From JAJPKK01 sp963787675 (GTDB lineage: Bacteria > Pseudomonadota > Alphaproteobacteria > Rhizobiales > Xanthobacteraceae), in NCBI GenBank assembly GCA_963787675.1, contig CAWBDV010000006.1, positions 1 through 64,000 on the forward strand: a stretch of 64,000 nt of DNA. The letters are read 5' to 3'. The notes beneath the pieces were generated by a model. It had not been told where the DNA came from. It saw nothing but the letters and a program-made list of their open reading frames with translations, and made no database searches. Position numbers and translations under genes: made by a program. Below are positions 37,666 through 47,286 of the stretch, piece by piece (positions within the stretch are counted from its first letter, which is position 1; the number at the start of each line of letters is the position of its first letter).

Positions 37666-38517
37666 TCAGCGGCGGCGCATCACCGCGGTTTCGAGCCAGG
37701 AGATGGCGAGATACATCAGCGAGGACACCGCGGCGAGGACGGTGACCGCGGTCATCACGATGTTGAGCTTGAAGATCTGGCTGCCGTACTGGATGAGATA
37801 GCCGAGGCCGAGATTGGCGGACTGGAATTCGCCGACCACGACGCCGACGAGCGACAGGCCGGCATTCACCTTCAGCGCCGCGATCAGCGTCGGCACGCTT
37901 CCCGGCAGCACCAGCTTGGTGAGAATTTGCCGCCGCGTCGCCCCGAACGTCTGGGCGAGCTTGATCTTGTTCGGATCGATGTTCTGGAAGCCGTTGTAGA
38001 TCACGAGAATCGTAATGAAGAGCGAGATCGCGAGCGACATCGCGTAGATCGAGAGCGTCGCGCCGAGCCAGATGTAGAAGATCGGCACGAACGCGGTCTT
38101 CGGCATGGCGTTCGCGACCACGAGATAGGGGTCGAGCACCTTGTAAAGCCCATGCCACCACCACAGCGCTGCCGCCACCATGATGCCAATCGCCATCGCC
38201 GCCGAAAAGCCGATAACGGTCGCGACCACCGTCGCCCAGGTGTGAGCAAGGATGTTCGGCTGCTGCGGCGTGTCCTTGAGGAGATCGAGGAACGTCGGCC
38301 ACAGCGCCGACGGATAGCTCGTGAACAGCGGGTTCACGATTTCCGCGCGCGGCAGAATTTCCCACAGCACGAGGAAGATCGCGAGCAGCGCCAGCTGGGT
38401 GCCGCGCACGGTGAGGCGGGCGCGCCGCTCGCGCCTGAGCCACGCGCGATATTGCGGGGAGATGTCCGGGCTCGCGGCCGCGACGGCACTCGCGGGCGCG
38501 ACTTCAACCTTCGACAT
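37666..38517 (-). CDS. NitT/TauT-type ABC permease
   Basis: A 283-residue permease with about six membrane segments and the loop motif AQTFGATRRQILTKLVLPGSVPTLIAAL. The ATG at 38517 follows AGGAGCTCGAAG and overlaps the end of the ATPase gene by 14 bp. It is the last gene of a leftward cluster of five transporter genes. SsuC/TauC-type permeases import sulfonates, nitrate, riboflavin precursors or thiamine-like compounds; the substrate is not fixed here. Confidence 0.88.
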   Translation of the reverse strand: MSKVEVAPASAVAAASPDISPQYRAWLRRERRARLTVRGTQLALLAIFLVLWEILPRAEIVNPLFTSYPSALWPTFLDLLKDTPQQPNILAHTWATVVATVIGFSAAMAIGIMVAAALWWWHGLYKVLDPYLVVANAMPKTAFVPIFYIWLGATLSIYAMSLAISLFITILVIYNGFQNIDPNKIKLAQTFGATRRQILTKLVLPGSVPTLIAALKVNAGLSLVGVVVGEFQSANLGLGYLIQYGSQIFKLNIVMTAVTVLAAVSSLMYLAISWLETAVMRRR

Positions 38518-39307
38518 GGACTTCGAGCTCCTGCCACAGCGTGTTGAAATAGCCGTTGAACTCAGGCGCGCCGCGGGCGGCAAGCGGGGCCGGCCGTCCG
38601 GCGCCGTTGGTCCCGAAGCGGATCGGATGGTCGGACTTCACCCGCCCCGGCCGCCGCGACAGCACGATGACGCGCTCCGCCATGCTGATTGCCTCGCCGA
38701 TATCGTGGGTGACGAGGATCGCGGTCTTGCCCTCGCGCCGCAAAATCTGGGCGATCTCGTCGGCGAGCGCGAGGCGGGTCTGCGAGTCGAGCGCCGAGAA
38801 CGGCTCGTCGAGCAGCACCACGTCGGGCTCGGTGGTGAGCGTACGGGCGAGCGCGACGCGCTGGCGCATGCCGCCCGACAGCTGGCGCGGCAGATGATCG
38901 AGGAACTGGCCGAGGCCGTATCGCGCCAGCAGCTGCGTCGCGCGCTCGCGGGCGCGCCGCATGTCGGCGCCCTGGATCTCGGCGCCGAGCAGCGCGTTGT
39001 CGAGAATGCTGCGCCACTCGAACAGGTAGTCCTGCTGGAGCATGTAGCCGACCTTGCGGTTCGGCCCGGTGACCGGCTTGCCGTCGACGAAAACGCCGCC
39101 GCCGGTCGGACTGAGGATGCCTGAAATGAGCGACAACAGCGTGCTCTTGCCGCAGCCGCTCTGGCCGATGATGGCGACGAACTCGCCCGGCGCGATCGAC
39201 AGCGAGATGTCGCGCAACGCCTCGGTTTCGCCGGACGGGCCGAAGTAATGCAGATCCACGTTGCGCAACTCCACCTTGGGCGGAGACTGCGGTTTTGGCG
39301 CCGGCAT
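38504..39307 (-). CDS. NitT/TauT-type ABC ATP-binding protein
   Basis: A 267-residue ATPase: Walker A GQSGCGKSTL, Q-loop MLQQDYLFEW, signature LSGGMRQRVALAR, Walker B VVLLDEPFSALD, H-loop VTHDIGEAI. The ATG at 39307 overlaps the stop of the binding-protein gene (TGATG). It is the only ATPase in a cluster with two permeases and two binding proteins, so it may serve both. Confidence 0.9.
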   Translation of the reverse strand: MPAPKPQSPPKVELRNVDLHYFGPSGETEALRDISLSIAPGEFVAIIGQSGCGKSTLLSLISGILSPTGGGVFVDGKPVTGPNRKVGYMLQQDYLFEWRSILDNALLGAEIQGADMRRARERATQLLARYGLGQFLDHLPRQLSGGMRQRVALARTLTTEPDVVLLDEPFSALDSQTRLALADEIAQILRREGKTAILVTHDIGEAISMAERVIVLSRRPGRVKSDHPIRFGTNGAGRPAPLAARGAPEFNGYFNTLWQELEVHVEG

Positions 39308-40308
39308 CACTTCGCCTTGCTGGCGTACTCAGGCAGCACGAGGTCGGCGAACTTCACGCGCTTGGCCGGGTCGAGCACATGGCCCTGCACCAGGATGTCC
39401 TGGAATTTCTCGATTGCCGCGGGCTCGATCACCGGCGTCGTCTTCCAGATCTTGAGCCGATTGTAGCGTTCCGACGCCAAGGTGAGCGCACCTAGGGAGA
39501 CGCCGGGGAAGTAGGGCTCTAGCACCTTGGCGACGTCGGCGGGGGCGGCCGCCGCCGTCCACTTCATTGCCTTGGCGATGGCATCGGTCCAGCGCTGGAG
39601 AATATCCGGATTGTCGCGGATGTACTTGTCGGTCGCCTGGAACGAGGTGTAGTCGGCAAACCCAACGGTTTCACCGATCGAAGCCAGGAAGAACGCCTTG
39701 CCGTCGAGCTCGAGCTGGGCTGCCTCCGGCTCGTTGAAGATTGCGTACTGGTTCTGCCCGGCGAGCCACGAGCCGACCCGCGCGGCAATCCCGACATTGT
39801 TGACGAGCTTGAGGTCCTTGTAAGGATCGATGCCGTTCTGGCGCATCGCCGCTTCGAAGAACAGGATCGGCGTCGAGCCCGGCCGGAACCCGAGAACTTC
39901 GGCGCCCTTGAGCATGTTCCAGTCGAACTTGTCGACCTTCTTGCGCCCGACCAGCATGAAGCCGTCGGTCGAGGTGAGGCCGCAGAAAATGCGCGGCTTG
40001 ACCGGCGAGTCGCTGGTGAGCACGTAGATCGCGGCTTCCGGCCCGATCAGCGCGATATCGGCGGCCCCGCCGATCAGGGCGGCAATCGCCTTGTCGCCGC
40101 CGTTCGCGGTGGCGATGGAAATGTCGAAGCCCGCTTCCTCGAAAAAACCCTTGCTGAGCGCGACGTAGGCGGGCGCATAGAGGACCGAGCGCACCACCTC
40201 ATTGTAGCGGATTTTGACGAGCTTCTTCTGGGCGTGCACGAGGCTGGGCGTTGCGAGCGCGCCCATAGCGGCAAGGCCCGTCTGAACGGCGCGGCGGCGA
40301 TTGAGCAT
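39307..40308 (-). CDS. NitT/TauT-type substrate-binding protein
   Basis: A 333-residue exported binding protein: signal (MLNRRRAVQTGLAAMGALAT to VHAQ), then VKIRYNEVVRSVLYAPAYVALSKGFFEE and ANGGDKAIAALIGGAADIAL, the NMT1/SsuA/THI5 pattern. GGAGGACCTT precedes the ATG. It feeds the ABC transporter encoded just downstream and is coupled to the ATPase gene by a stop/start overlap. Confidence 0.88.
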   Translation of the reverse strand: MLNRRRAVQTGLAAMGALATPSLVHAQKKLVKIRYNEVVRSVLYAPAYVALSKGFFEEAGFDISIATANGGDKAIAALIGGAADIALIGPEAAIYVLTSDSPVKPRIFCGLTSTDGFMLVGRKKVDKFDWNMLKGAEVLGFRPGSTPILFFEAAMRQNGIDPYKDLKLVNNVGIAARVGSWLAGQNQYAIFNEPEAAQLELDGKAFFLASIGETVGFADYTSFQATDKYIRDNPDILQRWTDAIAKAMKWTAAAAPADVAKVLEPYFPGVSLGALTLASERYNRLKIWKTTPVIEPAAIEKFQDILVQGHVLDPAKRVKFADLVLPEYASKAK

Positions 40309-40458
40309 AAGGTCCTCCGGTCCTGCGAATCCATATGATTGGCGCACATTACGTCCCGGCGCCGGGACGCTAACACGGCCCTTTTTCATTGGCCACGAAC
40401 TCTTGCTGCGACCTCTTGGCTGGCTGTTCGTCAGGGTCGGCGCGTCGATCAGCGCGGA

Positions 40459-41301
40459 TCATGTCATCAGCCCCTCGGCACGCTTTGCCCAGAACGTCAT
40501 GCGCTGCTCGACGACGGCGAACAGCGCGTACATCGCGATGCCCATGACGGCGATCACCGACAGGCCGGCAAACACCAGCGGCGTGTCGAAGTTCGCGGTC
40601 GCGGCCATCATCAGGTAGCCGATGCCGCGGTTGGCGGCGACGGTCTCGGAAATGATGGTTCCGACGAAGGCGAGCGTGATCGCGACTTTGAGCGAGGCGA
40701 AGAAATACGGCATCGAGCGCGGCAGCCCGATCTTCATCAGGATTTGCCGCCGTCCGGCGCCGAGCGAACGCATGACGTCAAGAAGCTCCGGCTCGATGGT
40801 GGCAAGCCCGGTCGCCACGTTGACGGCGATCGGAAAGAACGACACCAGGAACGCGGTCAGCACCGCCGGGATGACGCCGGTCCCGAACCAGATCACGAAT
40901 ACCGGCACCACCGCGACCTTCGGGATGCTGTTGAAGCCGATCAGCACCGGATAAAGCCCGCGATAGACGAGGCGGAACGATCCGATGGTGAGGCCAAGAA
41001 GCATGCCAAGCACCACGGCAATCGCAAAGCCGAGCAACGTGCGCACGAAGGTCGCCCAGGAATTGTCGAGGATCGGCTCGAACTGATTGATGAGCGACGT
41101 CAACACCACGGTCGGCCGCGGCAGCACGTAATTCGGCACCTGCAATACGATGCAGCCCACTTCCCACAGCAGCAGCGAGGCGGCGACGAACAACCACGGC
41201 ATCGCCGCTTCCAGCCGCTCGCACATGACGGTGTTCGCCGATCCCGCCGTGATGCCTTGCGGGGGCATGGCGACGCCTTCCTGCGGTGCATTCTGGGTCA
41301 C
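40459..41301 (-). CDS. NitT/TauT-type ABC permease (second)
   Basis: A 280-residue six-segment permease with motif DVMRSLGAGRRQILMKIGLPRSMPYFFASL. The GTG at 41301 follows GGGAGAGGAACG; ATG 41268 is possible. It is not the closest relative of the other permease by eye, so the two may form a heterodimer or belong to two importers sharing one ATPase. Confidence 0.87.
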   Translation of the reverse strand: MTQNAPQEGVAMPPQGITAGSANTVMCERLEAAMPWLFVAASLLLWEVGCIVLQVPNYVLPRPTVVLTSLINQFEPILDNSWATFVRTLLGFAIAVVLGMLLGLTIGSFRLVYRGLYPVLIGFNSIPKVAVVPVFVIWFGTGVIPAVLTAFLVSFFPIAVNVATGLATIEPELLDVMRSLGAGRRQILMKIGLPRSMPYFFASLKVAITLAFVGTIISETVAANRGIGYLMMAATANFDTPLVFAGLSVIAVMGIAMYALFAVVEQRMTFWAKRAEGLMT

Positions 41302-41337
41302 GACGTTCCTCTCCCGAGATTATCCGCGGCACGTCAT

Positions 41338-41450
41338 TTCTTTTCCCCTCCCCCGCTTGCGGGGGAGGGTTGGGGGAGGGGGCACTCTCCACCGCGGCAC
41401 GAACTTGCGGACGGGCCCCCTCCCTGACCCTCCCCCGCTGTTTGGGCCGG
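41338..41450. repeat. CCCTCCCCCGC-type palindromic repeat
   Basis: CCCCTCCCCCGCTTGCGGGG forms a hairpin at the left end and a similar CCCTCCCCCGC block lies at the right end. Related blocks occur at 37430-37490 and 50055-50210. It fills most of the gap 41302-41557. Confidence 0.6.
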
Positions 41451-41557
41451 GGACATCGAGGACAGTGGGTGGGGAAAAATTGCTGCCATCTCGAATGACC
41501 GATCCACGATCGAGAAAGGGACCCGACCAACGATCAGAGAAGAGGGAGGGTGCGAAA

Positions 41558-42607
41558 TCACGGGAGCTTCCGCACTGCCATGTCGGGCAAGAACTTCGTC
41601 GTGAAAACGTCGGACGGTACTGGAATGGTGGCCAGGCCAAACGCGGTCGCGACGGTCGCGAGCGAATTCGCGAAGCGCTCGGCGCGTACATCGCCGAGGC
41701 CGTCCGCTTTCGATTCGTCGGTGACGAGCTGGTTCTTGATCAGCCATTCGAGCTTGGCGAGTTCGAGCTTCTCGTCGATGAGCGTTGCGCGCTTCTTCAG
41801 GGCCGCGGTGGCCGCGGCCGGGTCTTTGATGGCGTCGCGCCAGCCTTTTGCGCTCGCGACCACGAAGGCGCGAACCGCATCCGGATTGGTCGTGAGCATC
41901 TTCTTCGACGCAAAGAGGGCATTGCCGTAGATGTCGAGCCCGGCGTCGGAGAAATAGAGGAAGCGGATGTCGGCGGGCGGGATGCCCTGGCGCAGGAAGT
42001 TGAAATACATGGTGGAGTCGAAGCCGAGGATGGCGTCGACGTCGCCCTTGAGCAGCATGGTCTCGCGCAACCTCAGGTCGCCGAACTCCCATTTGATGGA
42101 GTTCGCCTTGATGCCGGTGATCTTGGCGTAGGCCGGGAACAGCTTGTAGGCGCCGTCGGTGAGCGCGGCGCCGATCTTGCGGCCGTTGAGATCGGCAGGC
42201 TTGGTGATGGCGGCTTTGGCGAAGCTTCCGGCCGACAGCGGCGAGCGGTAGTACAGCATGTAAACCGCGAGCCCGGCGTTGGCGGGGTTCTTGGCGTTGA
42301 ACTCCATCAGCACGTTGACGTCGCCGACGCCGAAATCGTAGGTGCCGCTGCCGATGCGCGTCACCGCCTCGCCGGAGCCGCCGGACGGGTCGAGGGTGAC
42401 CTTGAGCCCGTTCGCCCGGTAATAGCCGCGCTCGTCGGCGAGGAAAAACGCCGAGTTGGAGCCGTCATAGGGCGCGCTGAGCGTGATCTTGACGTCGGTT
42501 TCCGCGCGCGCCGGCGTACCCGCAACGGCGAGACACAGAGACAGGCTTGCCGCGGCGCAGGATGCCGCCCGGCGGTACGCGGCAGGGTTAGCAATGTGCT
42601 CGAACAT
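41558..42607 (-). CDS. ABC transporter substrate-binding protein (NMT1/SsuA type)
   Basis: A 349-residue exported protein: signal peptide (to about ARAE), then VKITLSAPYDGSNSAFFLADERGYY and TLDPSGGSGEAVTRIGSGTYDFGVGD, typical of NMT1/THI5-like binding proteins. CAGGAGAG precedes the ATG. It is the first gene of the leftward transporter cluster and is divergent from ilvC. The cluster therefore has two binding proteins of the same broad class. Confidence 0.88.
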   Translation of the reverse strand: MFEHIANPAAYRRAASCAAASLSLCLAVAGTPARAETDVKITLSAPYDGSNSAFFLADERGYYRANGLKVTLDPSGGSGEAVTRIGSGTYDFGVGDVNVLMEFNAKNPANAGLAVYMLYYRSPLSAGSFAKAAITKPADLNGRKIGAALTDGAYKLFPAYAKITGIKANSIKWEFGDLRLRETMLLKGDVDAILGFDSTMYFNFLRQGIPPADIRFLYFSDAGLDIYGNALFASKKMLTTNPDAVRAFVVASAKGWRDAIKDPAAATAALKKRATLIDEKLELAKLEWLIKNQLVTDESKADGLGDVRAERFANSLATVATAFGLATIPVPSDVFTTKFLPDMAVRKLP

Positions 42608-42834
42608 GATGGGTCTCTCCTGGCAAGGGACTGGCAATGGGCACGCCGCTTGTGCCGGCAAGGTTTATGCCATATCCCCGCGGGCGACGATCCCCCTGCC
42701 CGCCCCGGCCGGAAATTCCGCCGCCGCGCTGGGCGGGCGCAAATCCGCCTTGCGGAGCCCCCGACCGAAACTTGCTTCGCGGCGCCATCGAAACTAGAAG
42801 CAGCCCCGACTGCGGCACCAACGAGGACAACAAT

Positions 42835-43854
42835 ATGCGCGTTTATTACGACCGCGACGCCGACCTGAACCTGATCAAGGGCAAGAAGGTCGCGATCGTC
42901 GGCTATGGCAGCCAGGGCCACGCCCATGCGCTCAACCTGCGTGACTCCGGCGTCAAAGAGGTCGCGGTGGCGCTGCGCAAAGGCTCGCAGGGCGTCAAGA
43001 AGGCCGAGGGCGAGAAGTTCAAGGTGTTCGAGGTCGCCGACGCTGCGAAATGGGCCGACGTGATGATGATGCTCACGCCGGACGAACTGCAGGGCGACAT
43101 CTATCGCGACCATCTCGCCGCCAACATGAAGGACGGCGCGGCGCTGATGTTCGCCCACGGCCTCAACGTGCATTTCAATCTGATCGAGCCGCGACCCGAT
43201 CTCGACGTGCTGATGATCGCGCCCAAGGGGCCTGGCCATACGGTGCGCTCGGAATACCAGCGCGGCGCCGGCGTGCCGTGCCTCGTCGCGATCCACCGCG
43301 ACGTCTCCGGCAACGCCCATGATCTCGGGCTCTCCTATGCCTCGGCGATCGGCGGCGGCCGCGCCGGCATCATCGAGACGACCTTCAAGGAGGAATGCGA
43401 GACCGACCTGTTCGGCGAGCAGAGCGTGCTGTGCGGCGGCCTCGTCGAACTGATGAAGGCGGGCTACGAAACGCTGGTCGAAGCGGGCTACGCGCCCGAA
43501 ATGGCGTATTTCGAGTGCGTCCATGAGGTCAAGCTCATCGTCGACCTCATCTACGAGGGCGGCATCGCCAACATGAACTACTCGGTGTCGAACACCGCCG
43601 AATACGGCGAATATGTCTCAGGCCCGCGCGTGGTCACGCCCGAGACCAAGGCCGAGATGAAGCGCATCCTCACCGACATCCAGACCGGCCGCTTCGTCAA
43701 GGACTGGATGCTCGAAAACAAGGTCAACCAGACCTCGTTCAAGGCGACGCGCGCACGGCTTGCCGAGCATCCGATCGAGCAGGTCGGCGCCAAGCTGCGC
43801 GACATGATGCCGTGGATCAAGCAGCGCGCCCTGGTCGACAAGAGCCGGAATTAG
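42835..43854 (+). CDS. ilvC: Ketol-acid reductoisomerase (class I)
   Basis: A 339-residue enzyme of valine/isoleucine synthesis that converts acetolactate to dihydroxyisovalerate using NADPH and Mg. The Rossmann motif GYGSQGHAHA lies at residues 23-32; the C-terminal knotted domain includes ETTFKEECETDLFGEQSVLCGG with the metal-binding acids. The length is that of the short class I form. GAGGACAACAAT precedes the ATG; the upstream in-frame extension is not coding. Confidence 0.97.
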   Translation: MRVYYDRDADLNLIKGKKVAIVGYGSQGHAHALNLRDSGVKEVAVALRKGSQGVKKAEGEKFKVFEVADAAKWADVMMMLTPDELQGDIYRDHLAANMKDGAALMFAHGLNVHFNLIEPRPDLDVLMIAPKGPGHTVRSEYQRGAGVPCLVAIHRDVSGNAHDLGLSYASAIGGGRAGIIETTFKEECETDLFGEQSVLCGGLVELMKAGYETLVEAGYAPEMAYFECVHEVKLIVDLIYEGGIANMNYSVSNTAEYGEYVSGPRVVTPETKAEMKRILTDIQTGRFVKDWMLENKVNQTSFKATRARLAEHPIEQVGAKLRDMMPWIKQRALVDKSRN

Positions 43855-43941
43855 TCTCGGAACGGAGGGACTTGCCTGCCCGGCTTGATCGCGAGCGAAG
43901 GCGAGCGCGGAGTGCGCCGCGCAGCCGCGCGCTCGCTGCTC

Positions 43942-45780
43942 CTATGTCACCGAAAAAACGCGGCCTTCGTGGACGGTACTCCAGACACGAATGTCCTTGA
44001 TCTTCATCGGATCGACCGTCAGCGGGTTGTCGCCAAGAATCGTGAAGTTGGCGAGCTTGCCGGGCACGATGCTGCCGACCTCCTTTTCCATCTGCAGCGA
44101 GTAGGCCGCATCGAGGGTGACCGCCTTAAGGGCGGCCAGTCGGCTGATGCGCTGATCTGCTCCTACTACGCGGCCCGACATAGTGGTGCGATTCACTGCG
44201 CAGTGCATCAGGAGCAGCGGCTGACCTGGAGCCATCGGCATGTCGGCATGCAAGGAGAAGGAGACGCCGGCACGCTCGACATCGCCAAGCCGGACCATCT
44301 GGTGGGCGCGTTCGGGGCCGACGCCAAATTTGCTGTAATTATCGGCCAGTGCGTAGACATAGTAGGGATTGCCGCTGACGATAGCACCCAGGCGCTTGAT
44401 ACGATCCACTTGATCCTTGGCGGCAATGCCGAAGTGAACCACGATGGTGCGGTGATCAGGCCGGGGATTGCGCCGCATGTTCTGTTCGAGATTGTCGAGC
44501 AACATGTCGAGGCCGGCGTCGCCGGTGACGTGGATGTGGATCTGGTAGGAGGCGTCCCAGTAGATGCGGAAGGCCTTTGCGAACACATCGGGGTCCATGA
44601 TCCATTCGCCCTTGTGGCCGTCCAGATAGCCGTCCCTGAGCTGCATCAGTTGGGAGAACACCGCGCCGTCGGCGAAAAGCTTCACTTGCTTGGGCAGGAA
44701 CGCCGTCATTCCCTCACCCCAGCCGAGCAGTTTTTCGGTTTCCGCGATGGTCGCTGTGGGATGGGCCGCAACCAACGACTTTCCATCCGGGATGAAATAG
44801 AAGCGAAACGGATTCGTGCCGCTGGAAAGAACGGCGTTCTCGGCGTCCTGGAGCTGCTTTGAGAACAAGCCGCCGGGCTCGCACGCAAGCGTGACGCCGT
44901 TGGCATGAAGATAGGAAACCATGAATTTGAGGCCTGCCATCAGCCGCTCGGGCGTGGCGATGACAGGGAGGATTTTGCTCGCGGTTGCGAAAAGGCCCTG
45001 TTCCCAGAAGTGGCCCTCCTCGAAATTCATCTGCGCTTGCGCGGCTTTCGGCAGCCTTGCGACAAGGTCGCTGGTGATGCCGCCGGTTTCCAAGGCCGCT
45101 GTGTTCAGGATGAATTCGTGAGCGGACCGATGCCAGACAAAGATGGGTCGTTTAGCGCTGATCTTTTCGAGATCGGCACGCGTCAGCTTGCCGTGGAAAT
45201 AATTATCGAAGCCCCAGGTCACGAGGACCTCATTGGGGGACTTGAGCTTGCCTTCGGCAGCCGCGAGCCGGCTCAGATATTCCACGCGGTTCTTCGCGGC
45301 CGGCACCGTGCCGGACGGAAGAACCCAGTCTTCGATCGCGATGATCTCAGTCATCATCGTCAGCGCCGTGAGGAACGGATGGGCGTGCTGGTCGAAGAAG
45401 CCGGGCACCATCACCTTGTCGGCGAATGAATCGTCGACGATGAAAGGCTGACGACCGGCGGCAGCCTTTATCTCCTCGAGCGAACCGACCGCCAGAATGC
45501 GGCCGCCGACCACAGCGACGGCCGTGGCCGTGGGTTTGGCCGGGTCGAGCGTGATGATCTCCCTCGCGCGGAAGATCGTCGCCCGGGGCAAAGGTGCGCC
45601 GAGCGCATCTGCCACATCTTGAAGCGACCCGGTCTGAGCCCGCGCGCTACCGGGGCCCATCGCCTCGCAAGCAAAAGCTCCCGCGGTCAATGCTGCCGCA
45701 GTTCCCAGAAACTGCCGACGGGAGGGAAATGGGAGATCACGAAGTGCGTTGGCAAACGCCGGATTGCAGATGATGCACAT
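43942..45780 (-). CDS. Exported amidohydrolase, YtcJ-like
   Basis: A 612-residue protein with a Tat-type signal (SRRQFLGTAAALTAGAFA). The amidohydrolase-3 features are the metal motif FFDQHAHPF, then FVWHRSAHEF, the histidine IHIHVTGDAG, HADMPMAPGQ near the end and a closing GSIVPGKLANFTILGDNPL segment. It probably hydrolyses an amide or related bond in the periplasm. The start at 45780 (GAGGAGTATCG upstream) is preferred over an extension of 13 residues. It stands alone, convergent with ilvC. Confidence 0.87.
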   Translation of the reverse strand: MCIICNPAFANALRDLPFPSRRQFLGTAAALTAGAFACEAMGPGSARAQTGSLQDVADALGAPLPRATIFRAREIITLDPAKPTATAVAVVGGRILAVGSLEEIKAAAGRQPFIVDDSFADKVMVPGFFDQHAHPFLTALTMMTEIIAIEDWVLPSGTVPAAKNRVEYLSRLAAAEGKLKSPNEVLVTWGFDNYFHGKLTRADLEKISAKRPIFVWHRSAHEFILNTAALETGGITSDLVARLPKAAQAQMNFEEGHFWEQGLFATASKILPVIATPERLMAGLKFMVSYLHANGVTLACEPGGLFSKQLQDAENAVLSSGTNPFRFYFIPDGKSLVAAHPTATIAETEKLLGWGEGMTAFLPKQVKLFADGAVFSQLMQLRDGYLDGHKGEWIMDPDVFAKAFRIYWDASYQIHIHVTGDAGLDMLLDNLEQNMRRNPRPDHRTIVVHFGIAAKDQVDRIKRLGAIVSGNPYYVYALADNYSKFGVGPERAHQMVRLGDVERAGVSFSLHADMPMAPGQPLLLMHCAVNRTTMSGRVVGADQRISRLAALKAVTLDAAYSLQMEKEVGSIVPGKLANFTILGDNPLTVDPMKIKDIRVWSTVHEGRVFSVT

Positions 45781-46030
45781 CGGACGATACTCCTCGTTCT
45801 CGTTCGCGGCCGCTGCCACAGGCGGATATCGAGATCAGATTCATTTTGTATTGAGCACACTACGCACGCGTGTACCTGCTCGCCCCTTCCTTAATCGTCT
45901 CTTCAACCTTGAAGTAACCTTGACGTCAGCGCGTAGCGCGCCAAAAAGGCGGCGTGATCCAAGGCCGCCGGCCTTTGCGGCGCGGGCGGAGTGTTGCACT
46001 ATAGGCGCGGAGCCACGGCGGGAGGCGAAC

Positions 46031-46438
46031 ATGATCGATCGGGCCGGAATTGAAGCGATCGTGCGCGCGACTTATGCGGCGCGCGTGCGTGGCGATGTTG
46101 ATGGTACAGTGCACCACTTCGACCAGAACGCCACGTTTCGGCTCGTCGGGGATACGGCGGCAAGTCCTGTTCCCGGCGTCGCCGCCGGGTCCGAAAAATT
46201 TCGCGCGCACCTTGCGGGGCTGATCAAGGCCTTCACCTTCCACAGCTACGAGATCGTCGACATGGTGGTCGAAGGCTCAAAGGCGGCGGTGCGCACCCGC
46301 ATCAGGGTCACGTCGACGGTGACAGGCCAGACGGCGGAAACCGAGACCGCCGACTTCATCGAGGTGAAAGACGGCCGCATCATTTCGTTCGTGCAGTATT
46401 GCGACACGGCGCTTGCGGCAAAGCTTGCGACCAAGTGA
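46031..46438 (+). CDS. SnoaL-like/NTF2-fold protein
   Basis: A 135-residue protein with the NTF2-like pattern: an N-terminal helix (IEAIVRATYAARVRGDVDGTVHHF), a barrel-lining strand FRLVGD and the closing strand DFIEVKDGRIISFVQYCD. Such proteins act as small isomerases, hydrolases or binding proteins. GGGAGGCGAAC precedes the ATG. It lies 7 bp before an ABC ATPase gene and is likely cotranscribed with it. No specific substrate is indicated. Confidence 0.8.
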   Translation: MIDRAGIEAIVRATYAARVRGDVDGTVHHFDQNATFRLVGDTAASPVPGVAAGSEKFRAHLAGLIKAFTFHSYEIVDMVVEGSKAAVRTRIRVTSTVTGQTAETETADFIEVKDGRIISFVQYCDTALAAKLATK

Positions 46439-46445
46439 AGGTGCG

Positions 46446-47285
46446 GTGACCGGCGCCGCGATCGACCGCGCGACGGCGGACGCATCGGCGTCGCCCTCGG
46501 TCGCGCTCACGGATGTCAGCGTGGCTTTTCGCCTCGCCGACGCGACGAGCTACGTCGCCGTCAGGAATGCCTCGCTCGCGGTCGCAGCTCACGAGTTCGT
46601 CGCGATCGTCGGGCCGACCGGCTGCGGAAAATCGACGCTGCTCAATGTCGCCGCCGGTCTCCTCGCGCCCGCGGCCGGACAGGTCGAGATTTTCGGCGCG
46701 CCGCTCGCGGGTCTCAACCGCACCGCCGGCTATCTCTTCCAGTCCGATGCGCTGTTCCCGTGGAAGACCGCGATCGAGAATGTCGCGATCGGACTCGAGG
46801 TCGCCGGCACGCGCATTGCGGAAGCCCGCGCGCGTGCCCAGCAATGGCTGACGCAAGTCGGGCTCGGCGGCTTTGCCGGGCGCTACCCGCACATGCTCTC
46901 GGGCGGACAACGCAAGCGCGTCGGGCTCGCGCAAGTGCTGATCCGCGATCCGCGCATCCTCCTTATGGACGAGCCGTTCGGGCCGCTCGATGCGCAGACG
47001 CGCCAGATCATGGGCAACCTGCTGCTCGAGCTGTGGAGCGCCGACCGCAAAGCCGTGCTATTCGTCACCCACGATCTCGAAGAGGCGATCGCTCTTGCCG
47101 ACCGCGTCGTCATCATGTCGGCGGGGCCGGCATCGTCGATCATCGGCGACTGGCGGGTCGCGTTGCCGCGCCCGCGCGACATCTCCGAGATCAAGCTCGA
47201 GAAGGCGTTTCAGGACCTGCACCGCGAAATCTGGGCGGTGCTCAAATCAGAGGTGCTCAAGGGTTACGCGCAGGCAGGGGGATAA
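46446..47285 (+). CDS. SsuB/TauB-type ABC ATP-binding protein
   Basis: A 279-residue ATPase: Walker A GPTGCGKSTL, Q-loop FQSDALFPWK, signature LSGGQRKRVGLAQ, Walker B ILLMDEPFGPLD, H-loop VTHDLEEAI. The GTG at 46446 follows AAGG. It pairs with the permease at 48156; a hydrolase gene and a repeat lie in between. No binding-protein gene accompanies this system within the window segment. Confidence 0.88.
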   Translation: MTGAAIDRATADASASPSVALTDVSVAFRLADATSYVAVRNASLAVAAHEFVAIVGPTGCGKSTLLNVAAGLLAPAAGQVEIFGAPLAGLNRTAGYLFQSDALFPWKTAIENVAIGLEVAGTRIAEARARAQQWLTQVGLGGFAGRYPHMLSGGQRKRVGLAQVLIRDPRILLMDEPFGPLDAQTRQIMGNLLLELWSADRKAVLFVTHDLEEAIALADRVVIMSAGPASSIIGDWRVALPRPRDISEIKLEKAFQDLHREIWAVLKSEVLKGYAQAGG

Positions 47286-47286
47286 G

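Noticed and set aside
42361..43524. 387-aa open frame on the minus strand
   Set aside because: It is antisense to ilvC and runs into the binding-protein gene region; no protein-like pattern.
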